This document shows positions 55,930 to 64,000 of a DNA stretch of 64,000 bases, piece by piece. A model generated the notes under the pieces. The model had not been told where the DNA came from. It searched no databases and saw only the letters and a list, made by a program, of their open reading frames with translations. This DNA comes from Molanna angustata (Eukaryota > Arthropoda > Insecta > Trichoptera > Molannidae): contig OY754980.1 in assembly GCA_963576475.1 (NCBI GenBank), forward strand, positions 30,611,563 to 30,675,562, written 5' to 3'. A program made the translations under genes and the position numbers. Position 1 is the first letter of the stretch. Every line of letters begins with the position of its first letter.

Positions 55930-56215
55930 AAAATGTATGCATTTGATTTAATTTGAACACTAGCGGGTTTATTACCAAACGACAATTACTTCCAACCAAC
56001 CAGAGTTAATGGTACTATACAATACAATGTGTACTATGGCAATATGGTAATGACATGATAAAAAAAATGAAGATCATGAAGGTAACAGAAGAAAAGTAAA
56101 AAAAAGGATTGAATATAATAACAGTTACTAGTAATGATCGGAAAACAGAAGGATAAAGAGAGGAAGAGGAGAGAATGAATAAATCATTATCAGATAGATA
56201 TTATAGCTTTAATAT
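55930..56215 (-). mobile_element. LINE 3' UTR, 5'-truncated
   Basis: tagcgggtttattaccaaac, gacaattacttccaaccaac, then A/G-rich UTR (gaaggataaagagaggaaga) mirror the plus-strand end at 8330-8600. Confidence 0.65.
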
Positions 56216-57045
56216 GTTTAATGAGATATGTAGCTGACGAAATATCAGGACTTAGACGAAGAAGAAATAATCATTATTGCAATTGCGAAAAGCGGGCTAG
56301 ACAATATTCAGACAGGACAACGTATGTCGGGTCCGCTAGTAATATTATGTATTGTTCAGTTGCACCTTCAACTTCGTCCAAAAATAAGCTAAAGGGTTTG
56401 AGCAATTACAATATTCTGAATCAATTTCGTTTTGAAAAATGTATAGTAATGAAAAAGTGTCTATGTTAAATAATTTTACCATAATTTTTACCCTATCCAA
56501 TATCTGACGGTGAGCGCAAGATAAAACAAAAATATATCCGAGCTTCAATCGAATCAAAAGTAGAAACGCAGCAAGTTTTTTCTTTGGTTTTTATCTCAAT
56601 TCGTTAAATTCGTTTCATTCGATTTCGTGAAATATGAATCGTTTAATAAGAACCATCGCCGGTGAACGGTCCACAAACTATGAAACAAACCCAACAAAAC
56701 GTTTCATTGAAAATGTCCGAGCGTGATTCTACGATCCTTTGAATATTTTAGCCAGTGGCGTAGCGCGCACCCAATAATAAATAAAACTACATATTTGTAT
56801 TTTGAGAGTGGACACGGAGCTCAGTTTGTAAATACAAAAAGCGAGGCGAGTCCTATCCTTATTAATATTTGTATGTTCTCATTTTGTTTCGTTGCAATAA
56901 CATTCGAATTTCGAACTCTTATTTATTTGATTTTAGATTACTGCTGCCAAATGATAACTGTACTTACATACTTATTTACGAAAGAATTACGCCCGTTTTC
57001 TTAAAAAAAAAACTAGCAAGGAAGACTCTTGCTCACAGAATATGA
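56216..57045. other. no gene recognised
   Basis: Short frames at 56221-56557 and 56723-57004 show no known motif. agtggcgtagcgcgcaccca (56752) is a phrase often seen in insect repeats but no boundary was found. Confidence 0.35.
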
Positions 57046-57627
57046 ACAGTATATCATCAAATCTGGTCTCAAAATCACGATAAATACATAAAAACAATAG
57101 AATCTGTCCAAAGAAGACTATCACGAATTTTGGTTTTTAGAGAGGGGATAAGCCATCAATTTGAATGTTATAATGACAGACTGGTGTATCTTCATCTAAT
57201 ATTATTAAATAATAGACGAAAAATTGCAGATATGATGATACTATATAAATTATTAAATTATCAGTTAGATCAGTCTTTCTCAAAGTGAGCGATAACGCCC
57301 CCTTGTGGGCGTTGGAGACCTAGAGGGGGGCGTTAAGGAGCCCAGAAAAAAATATTGTTTCTTTTAATTTGATTAAAATATTATAAATTTGCGTTTTAAT
57401 TGCTCTTACTGGTAAAAATTTCTAGTTTAGAATGTAAGTTTAAACACCAGAACCGACTAATATAGCACACTATAACTAAATTAATTAAAGTCATTAAATT
57501 GTGGTTTCTCAGTTTTAAGAAAATGAAAAAAAAATTGGGGGCGCTGAAAAATTATTGATTTTCAAAATAAGTTTGGTAATCTCTGAGTTAGATGTACCAA
57601 ATATCCTTCCACTAATTGAAATAACAG
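57046..57627 (+). pseudogene. LINE (jockey/CR1-like) reverse transcriptase C-terminus, split
   Basis: The frame reads IWSQNHDKYIKTIESVQRRL, SRILVFREGISHQFECYNDR, LVYLHLILLNNRRKIADMMI and LYKLLNYQ. The (P/S)xWxxxxxxxIxxIExVQRRxxRxL and RRxxxDMxxLYKLL motifs are typical. It is interrupted at 57271-57585 by a MITE and resumes in frame (PNILPLIEIT, PLRNT) to a stop at 57625-57627. The left part ends at an upstream stop. Confidence 0.8.
57271..57585. mobile_element. 315-bp hAT-like MITE with 8-bp target duplication
   Basis: Flanked on both sides by agttagat (57263-57270 and 57586-57593). Ends cagtctttctcaaagtg and agtttggtaatctctg are imperfect inverted repeats of the CAG..TTCTCAAA..CTG type used by hAT elements. 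Internal cgcccccttgtgggcgttgg and gaggggggcgttaagg form G/C-rich hairpin-prone DNA. No transposase. Confidence 0.85.
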
Positions 57628-57685
57628 TACCACTTAGAAATACCACATAAATATTTGGGCATTCATGCCTGTGTCTGTGCTTTAT

Positions 57686-57936
57686 TAAATAAAATAAATA
57701 AAATAAATAAAATAAATAAAATAAATAAAATAAATAAAATAAATAAAATAAATAAAATAAATAAAATAAATAAAATAAATAAAATAAATAAAATAAATAA
57801 AATAAATAAAATAAATAAAATAAATAAAATAAATAAAATAAAATAAATAAAATAAATAAAATAAATAAAATAAATAAAATAAATAAAATAAATAAAATAA
57901 ATAAAATAAATAAAATAAATACATAAATAAAATAAA
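57686..57936. repeat. 9-bp tandem array (aaataaaat)n
   Basis: About 28 units of aaataaaat, with one unit duplicated short near 57838 that shifts the frame. It follows the LINE ORF by about 60 bases and is probably an expanded LINE tail. KIN/FIL open frames on both strands are artefacts of the repeat. Confidence 0.9.
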
Positions 57937-58609
57937 GAGATCAGTGTGATATTCAAGTTGTTGTCAGAGGGGGGACAACATTCAAGATATTGTCACTAGT
58001 ATACTATTGATCACTGCACGATCACTAGTATACTAGTCATGTGTATTTATTCAGATGAAGTATTAAAAATTTATTGTCGATACGATTTTACTATTAAATT
58101 ATAACTCATCGAGTTAAGGCTCATTCGACTTTTGGTTATAACGAGGATCATGTTTTTAATTTCCCCTTTCAAGACAAATTAATGATTCAACCGTCATCTT
58201 TGAACTAATCCTTGTGTTGTTTTGTATGGTTACCAAGATATGTACATATGTATTCTCCGTGTGTATCTCATATACCTACACAATACTATCTAAACTTATG
58301 TATGAAGGTATAAATTATGTTGGATGTTGGTGATAGCAAACATTGAATGCTGCTCTCTTGCAGTTTGCTTGCAATCTGGCTGGAGGCTCTTGGCTGGTGT
58401 ACAATGGAGCATTGTTTAAGAGTCTAGTATGCTTTTAGCTTAGTTAAATTAATGTGGAATCGAATACCCTTAAAAGACTTCTTTATGTTTAATTGGAAGT
58501 ATACGTCTTACCAGTTAGCACATTGTATTAAATACGAGGAACGGATTTTCAAACAATATTTATATGAAATTCAATGTGTTTTTAAAACACTCTTATAATA
58601 CAAAAATAA
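57937..58609. other. no gene recognised
   Basis: Two gatcactagtatactagt-like words near 58010-58035. 58330-58430 is slightly GC-richer but not coding in appearance. Confidence 0.35.
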
Positions 58610-58990
58610 TAATAAATTTAAATTTTTTCTTAAAATTAAATTTAACGACACCCTCGTTTCATACAATGTGTATGGCAGAATACACAATACGAGGACTTAT
58701 ACCTATTCGAGGTGGTAAAAAGGACTGAAATCCTCACTATCCCATACTGAACTACACGTCAGGAAAACACAAGCACTCTTGTGATTTTAGATCCGCTTGA
58801 TTTACAAAGCCTTAAATTTCAGAAGCTTATAGAATGTTTTGAGCCTACATAGCTTTTTCTCTCTGAATTTCGTTTTTTTCAATTCACTCAGAGGTCATTA
58901 ACATTTGACTTCCGACAGATTATCGACATATCCGACATACCATTTTTCAATATATATTCTCAAATAAATTCTCAAAGTACTTTTTCTTCA
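58610..58990 (+). mobile_element. Helentron-like family, rearranged old copy
   Basis: Blocks in changed order: aacgacaccctcgtttcata, aaaggactgaaatcctcact, gatttacaaagccttaaatt. The order 3' block then middle block indicates rearrangement. Confidence 0.45.
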
Positions 58991-59039
58991 GACGTTGCTA
59001 TAACTCTGTGGTACATTTTAAATATTTTCACAAATTAAA

Positions 59040-59385
59040 CGTAACATATCACGTAACAACTTAGATAAAATTCTATTGCTAAATAACTCGGGTATACATA
59101 GACTAAACTGTAGGGATTGTCCATCTTTTTATATTGGTAAAACAGAACGTACCTAAGTTTGACATAAGGATAAAAGAGCATATATTATGCGTTGTTTAAA
59201 AATAACAATTTTTACGAATTCGCCACAACTACCTATTAAGAACAAATCACACATTTAACAAAAATATAAATATAAAAATTCTGCATATACATAAAGAGGG
59301 ATTAAAACTAGATTATTTGGAAGCCCTAGAAATTAGAATGGCTCTGAACAGAAATGATATATAAATGATCAAACATTTTGAATAA
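59040..59385 (+). pseudogene. Penelope-like GIY-YIG endonuclease remnant
   Basis: The frame reads SRNNLDKILLLNNSGIHRLN then CRDCPSFYIGKTERT before a stop: the GI(Y/H) and YIG motifs and CxxC spacing of the Penelope GIY-YIG domain. After stops and shifts it resumes as ILHIHKEGLKLDYLEALEIR, MALNRND, the usual end of the domain. No reverse-transcriptase part or pseudo-LTR was seen next to it. Confidence 0.75.
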
Positions 59386-60171
59386 TCACCGCTACTCAAT
59401 ATGTTTCCACTTACTTGCCATAACCCTCCCATTCCCCTTCGTCTTCCGCGTTACCACCCACACCATAATATCGCATATGTTCGTTCGTTTTAATAATAAT
59501 TTAGTAGAAGTGACAAAGTTAAAAGTATAATGTAATGTTATATACCTACTTACCAAAATAAAATAATAAAAAATATGTATTTTTATCTATATTATGCAAA
59601 TTAGATTGCAGATATTAGATAACGGACACTCGTATCAAATAAATAAAAGCATCTTATTTTTATTTTATAAATATATTAAATGTATTGTTGATTTTTGTAA
59701 ATAACCTACATTTTACTATACTTAAATAAATACGTAATTTTGAGAGTGTCTGATGAGTTATGACTCAAAAACCGTTCCCCGTGCTTTCAGGGAAGCCCCA
59801 ACGACATGGTTGAAGTTTTAACACAGTTAACGCAAACCTGAAGTAACTTTGTGTCTTTGGGGTCAAAATGTAACTGTTGGTTGGTGTGTAGATATGTATA
59901 CTTATGTAGGTACCTACATTATCTCTGACGACTGGAATAGGATCGGCAAACTACAATCATTACTGTACCAAACTTCCGATTCAATTAATTCTTAGATGCT
60001 CCCTTCACTAACTACTGGAAATGCACTCAACTCACTTTGGTCGCACGTCAAACCATTAATACATATACTTACTAAATTCAACCATTATATAATACTGGTC
60101 CATCAATGATTTGGTATAAGCTACTACGCAATCTTTATAAGTATATAATTCTTCTGTACGTGTATGTCACT
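59386..60171. other. no gene recognised
   Basis: 59755-59880 (gttccccgtgctttcaggga, acggttgaagttttaacac-like) is slightly less AT-rich but unidentified. Confidence 0.35.
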
Positions 60172-60975
60172 GAATTGAAAATTGATATAAATATAGACAA
60201 ATACAAAATCTCAAATTTATTTTTTAAAAAGAAAAACATTTTTTTCTGAAAGATTTATGAGTTTAACTGCCTATATTTCCAAAGTTTTTAAAAATATCGA
60301 AAAAAGCCGAAACATCCCAACTAGTAAATTTTATTTTCTACAAAAAATATGAACATTGTAGTAGTACATCTCAAAGTATTTTTTTTAACAATTTTTATAT
60401 TTATTTATTTATTTATTTAGTTGCTTCTCGGGCAGCTAACAGGTACTATGTCAAATATTAATTTAACACGCACCCAATACCAAGTTGCCACATTATGGAG
60501 ACTAACGAGAGACTTACGTCTCACAGATCCAGACTGAAAACACAATTAAAAACTGTGTCTCCACCGGGAATCGAACCCGGGACCTTGGATCAGCAGTCAG
60601 ATACCCAACCAACTAAGCCACGAATGCCGACATAAATTGAAAATATAAATTGAATTTAGTGACGACATCGCTTCATACAATTTGTATGGCAGTGGCCTAT
60701 ACACAATATCTAAGAAGACTTAATAGTTTGATACTTAATCTCCAAACATACATACATACCATCATGCTGTTTTTATATTCTGGGTAGGAAAAAAGGACTG
60801 ACCTCCAAACTGTCCTATCTTGACATACATACCTACATGTGTTGTAAAGAAAACAAAATATCTTAAAATATTCAATAATTTGGATTTATGGGTTTATAGT
60901 TTGGTACTTATTCTTCAACCATACCAACACACTATCACTATAAACAGTTGGATCTCATGTGTTACATGCAACTAG
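60172..60975 (+). mobile_element. Helentron-like element, 3' two-thirds, split by a SINE
   Basis: Starts near aattgaaaattgatataaat, continues with the tagtgacgac..gcttcatacaattt and gactgacctccaaactgtcc blocks, aacagttggatctcatgtg, hairpin catgtgttacatg and CTAG at 60972-60975. The SINE at 60405-60634 interrupts it. Confidence 0.75.
60405..60634 (-). mobile_element. SINE family 1, full length
   Basis: The left end is an (attt)n tail, then gcttctcgggcagctaacag, atttaacacgcacccaatac, tcacagatccagactgaaaa, ctccaccgggaatcgaaccc and aaccaactaagccacgaatg, the complete family in reverse. Confidence 0.85.
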
Positions 60976-61194
60976 TATACTAACTAACATGACAGTCATT
61001 CATCGCGCCATCGACATTCGTGTTCGCCTGTTGTATGTTGGAACGATTAAGTAAAAAAAAAAATATGAAAGCAGGTGCGTAAAGTGATCACGTTAACCAA
61101 CTTATGAAAGGTCGTAAGCACACTTGGTGGCTTGAGTTTCGTGACTATCTTAGCAACCAAATCAACGAGCGTTTAAGAATTTGGTATTCGCATT
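60976..61194 (-). mobile_element. repeat family B scrap
   Basis: 61077-61150 (aaagtgatcacgttaaccaa, aaaggtcgtaagcacacttg) is a decayed copy of the 5640-5740 part of family B. Confidence 0.45.
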
Positions 61195-61377
61195 AAACAA
61201 ACGAAAGGGTTGTGGCCAACGCTAAACTCTTCACTATCAAGTCATTCCACAAAATATTCGAATTTCGTATGGAAAATGTTCAGCATTTTCATGACATGAG
61301 TTTGTTAAATTTATTTTTGATTTAATTATTTTATTTTGAAAAGTTGGTAATTCTTCAATGCCATTTTATTTTATTTT

Positions 61378-61458
61378 ATGTAGCTTCTCGGGCAACTAAA
61401 AGTTGCTATGTCAAGAAATTATTTAACACGCGCCCAATAACAAGTTGCCACATTCATT
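61378..61458 (-). mobile_element. SINE family 1, 3' part
   Basis: tagcttctcgggcaactaaa, tatttaacacgcgcccaata and acaagttgccacattc: the reverse complement of the SINE 3' end, inserted in family E. Confidence 0.75.
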
Positions 61459-61633
61459 TATGAAAGTGATGTGCCTTATTACCAATTTGAAAATAAAAAT
61501 ATCAAATTTTAAATTTCTTGAGCTTGGGGTCACTTTGGAATAAATATTATGACAGTTAAAAAAATTGTGAAGCACTTAATTATCGATGAAGTTTTTATTT
61601 GGTAGAATTCCATTATAAGTTATATAATGAAAT

Positions 61634-62227
61634 TTTTTGATTCTACATTAATTTTATTCTGCGTGATAGGCCTATTTCGCCTTGTTAGGGCATTAACTAG
61701 CTTATAATGCTAAGCTATTTAATTTATTTATTTATTTATTTTATTTAACAGTTTGTCAACAGCTATATAAAAAAATTACAGATAAACATTTTACATTTAA
61801 ATGAAGCCAATTATAGACGAACATTATATAATTATATTATACACTGGTTAAGAGTAATAACAAAGTTTTTAATCAAGTTAATTGAAACCATCTCGTTACT
61901 GCAGGCTCCACGCAGTACACACACAGTACCCACCTACGTGTATATAAATAAATAAATGTGAAATAGCCAAAGAATATTCACGCGGCTACACGCAGGTAAA
62001 TACTATATAGGTATAGTTTTATGGCCCCAGTCAAATTTGTGTTATTTGAAATTAGCTAATTCGGTTGGGCGGGTGACCTATCTCCAGCAACGAGTGGCTT
62101 CAAATAAGTACAAAAAAAAAAAATAATAATATATTTATACAGAAGAAAAATAGATATAGAAAAATAATGCCCTAACAAGGCGAAATAGGCCTATCACGCA
62201 GAATAAAATTAATGAAGAATCAAAAAG
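61634..62227. mobile_element. TIR element of about 594 bp nested in family E
   Basis: Left arm ttttgattctacattaattt..tgataggcctatttcgcctt..gttagggcat is inverted at 62168-62227 with one substitution seen (tac/ttc), so the arms are about 60 bases. The interior is AT-rich with no ORF. Target duplication not clear. Confidence 0.8.
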
Positions 62228-62245
62228 TCTTTACTTTTAATTATA

Positions 62246-62653
62246 GATATAACTTGTGAAGCACTATTCAGAAATCCTTCAATATCTATTGGAGTCTATG
62301 CGAGTTTCATGTAGATATAACTTGTGAAGCACTATTCAGAAATCCTTCAATATCTATTGGAGTCTATGCGAGTTTCATGTAGATATAACTTGTGAAGCAC
62401 TATTCAGAAATCCTTCAATATCTATTGGAGTCTATGCGAGTTTCATGTAGATATAACTTGTGAAGCACTATTCAGAAATCCTTCAATATCTATTGGAGTC
62501 TATGCGAGTTTCATGTAGATATAACTTGTGAAGCACTATTCAGAAATCCTTCAATATCTATTGGAGTCTATGCGAGTTTCATGTAGATATAACTTGTGAA
62601 GCACTATTCAGAAATCCTTCAATATCTATTGGAGTCTATGCGAGTTTCATGTA
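62246..62653. repeat. six identical copies of a 68-bp unit
   Basis: Unit starts at 62246, 62314, 62382, 62450, 62518, 62586, each with gatataacttgtgaagcact, attcagaaatccttcaatat and ctattggagtctatgcgagt. The copies look identical. A single related segment is present at the equivalent place in 50170-50240 and (inverted) 63805-63860. Confidence 0.95.
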
Positions 62654-62870
62654 GATATACAATTTTGGAAAATTTGAAAATAATCGAATGAGTACTTTAA
62701 TCTAAAATCGAAAAAGTAGAAAAAACACGGCATACACACACAGATACGTTGTGATGAAACTTTCTGAATGCAATCTTAGCATGATACTAGATGATAATCT
62801 GCAATGAAAAAATAGCCTTAAAAATTGCGAATTCATAACTCCCCACTGGGTTAGTGAGGAGTAAAAATGA

Positions 62871-63604
62871 TCATTAGTCACATATACTAAACTTATACTA
62901 AAAAATATTGCTAAAGATTGTATTTTTTTCTTAAATATAAATGAAAAAATTGGCTAAATTATCTTTGTTATCTTTATAAAATAAAAACCCGAATGAGTGG
63001 GTCGGGTCGATCGAATTTTCAAACTTCTTAAAGTTACCATAACAAAATATATATTTTGATCAAAAGCACTTCTTCTTCTTCTGTAATAGTGCATCAAAGT
63101 TATCTCGGTCCCCCGGGGCTCGAAAAAGCTATTCGGATTTTTTCGGGACAAGAAAAAGCGGTAAATTTCTCCTTTGCATTATAACAAAAGTTGGTCCATT
63201 TTGGACCCAACGCCGGGGGCTGGGTCCTTTGGCTCTTAGATTAAGAAAAGCAAAGTTATCTGAAAGGGAACTAATACATATGTATTTTGAAAGGCGTTTG
63301 AGAAACAATATATCTATCTCTTATATATGAAAAAATAAACTTTCTTTGTATCAAAACTTTTGATCTCATAATATACACGCAGACAGTGAAGTGTCTTTAT
63401 GCTTTTTATCGAATGATTATAACTTGGAAACAAATGTATTTGAAGGGTGCAAAATATAGAATATTATATGAGAAAGAAAAAAAAACATACGAAAAACGAA
63501 AAAACCGCTTATGTATTTTTTGACTTTGGACAATTTAAAATCCGCGCTATACACATTAGAAGAGATTACCTTATACCAATGAACGCGTCTTAAAAGATAC
63601 ATTT
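62871..63604. other. unassigned, with a GC-richer patch
   Basis: 63095-63240 contains ctcggtcccccggggctcga and ccaacgccgggggctgggtc, a loosely inverted G/C pair. 63360-63600 is AT-rich. It separates two oppositely oriented copies of family E and may belong to that element. Confidence 0.4.
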
Positions 63605-64000
63605 TAACTTCTCAATAACCCAAGGGGATATAGTTATCAACTAGTATCATGCTGAGATTGTATTCTGAAAGTTTCATCACAATGTATCTGTTTGTGTGTG
63701 CTATGTGCTGTGTACTACGTGCTGTGTGCTTTGTGCTATGTACGGTGTGTTTATTTTACTTTATCGATTATAGACTAAAGTATAAATTTGGCATATTTTT
63801 ATGTGTGATACTCACTTAGACCCCATTAAATTATGAACGATATCTGAATAGTTCTTCTCATTTTTTTTAACTATCAAATATTTCAAAGTGACCCCAAGCT
63901 CAGTCAACTTGAAATTTGAATTTTTTATTTTCAAATAAGTAAAAAAGCACATCACTTTCATAAAATGGCATTAAAGAATTATCATGTTTTCATAATAAAA
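63605..64000 (-). mobile_element. repeat family E, copy 3, running off the window
   Basis: Reverse complement of the family: tagtatcatgctgagattgt, tctgaaagtttcatcacaat, a variable tgtgctatgtgctgtg tract, gtgaccccaagctcagtcaa and cactttcataaaatggcatt. It faces copy 2. Confidence 0.7.

Larger units (their letters stand above)
61195..62870 (+). mobile_element. repeat family E, copy 2, with insertions
   Basis: Co-linear with 49885-50460: ttgtggccaacgctaaactc, aatgccattttatttt, gaaagtgatgtgccttatta, gagcttggggtcactttgga, ttctgaatgcaatcttagca and the end hairpin ctccccact..agtgaggag (62840-62862). It contains a SINE 1 tail, a TIR element and a 68-bp array. Confidence 0.7.

Noticed and set aside
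57655..57956. Open frames of repeating KIN and FIL/YFI
   Set aside because: Produced by the (aaataaaat)n array, whose 9-base period keeps all frames open.
52677..64000. Next exon of the Sidestep-like gene
   Set aside because: I looked for an acceptor followed by an FDxR-like Ig continuation and found none; all coding-like stretches here are transposon remnants.
1..64000. LTR retrotransposons or integrated viral genes
   Set aside because: I saw no long direct repeats with TG..CA ends and no gag/pol/integrase or viral motifs. All reverse-transcriptase traces fit non-LTR or Penelope classes.

Overview
The window looks like AT-rich insect DNA, most likely lepidopteran. The evidence is the frequent TAGGTACCTA-type words, the LINE 3' ends carrying an attgcc..ggcaat hairpin, Helitron ends finishing in AGCTAGT, and a sidestep-family exon with insect-type splice sites. 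The species assignment is inference. There is no bacterial operon structure, and I found no convincing rRNA, CRISPR array or intact tRNA gene.

The only host coding sequence I can support is one 130-base exon at 52547-52676 (+). It encodes the first half of an immunoglobulin V-like domain of the Sidestep family of neuronal surface proteins. It has a consensus acceptor and donor, so much or all of the surrounding DNA is probably intron of that one gene or flanking DNA.

The rest is a dense graveyard of mobile DNA. From 1 to 3.6 kb there are minisatellites and LINE/SINE scraps. From 3.6 to 34.9 kb there are Helentron-like elements with subterminal inverted repeats, a central TG tract and a 3' stem-loop; many 5'-truncated LINE 3' ends (several recognisable reverse-transcriptase C-termini, at least one RTE-like family with a short microsatellite tail); three SINE families; MITEs; a Penelope-like element with inverted pseudo-LTRs (30.3-31.0 kb); a Harbinger-like element (32.2-33.0 kb); and a hammerhead-ribozyme-like motif (33.56 kb).

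From 34914 to 43977 lies the most striking structure: exactly three head-to-tail copies of a 3.0-kb element that starts TC and ends CTAG and sits between A and T, as expected of a Helitron rolling-circle multimer. From 44 to 52.5 kb there are diverged minisatellites, a 105-bp array of near-perfect palindromes, more LINE/SINE/MITE fragments and a decayed hammerhead-like palindrome. After the exon, 52.7-64 kb holds facing RTE-like copies, a jockey/CR1-like reverse-transcriptase fragment split by a hAT-like MITE with an 8-bp target duplication, a Penelope GIY-YIG fragment, and a repeat family with an internally amplified 68-bp array.

Functionally the elements share parts. SINEs carry LINE-like 3' ends that could recruit LINE machinery, nonautonomous Helitron/Helentron copies depend on enzymes encoded elsewhere, and nested insertions give relative ages. 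All similarity statements come from reading the sequence by eye; no database search or alignment program was run.
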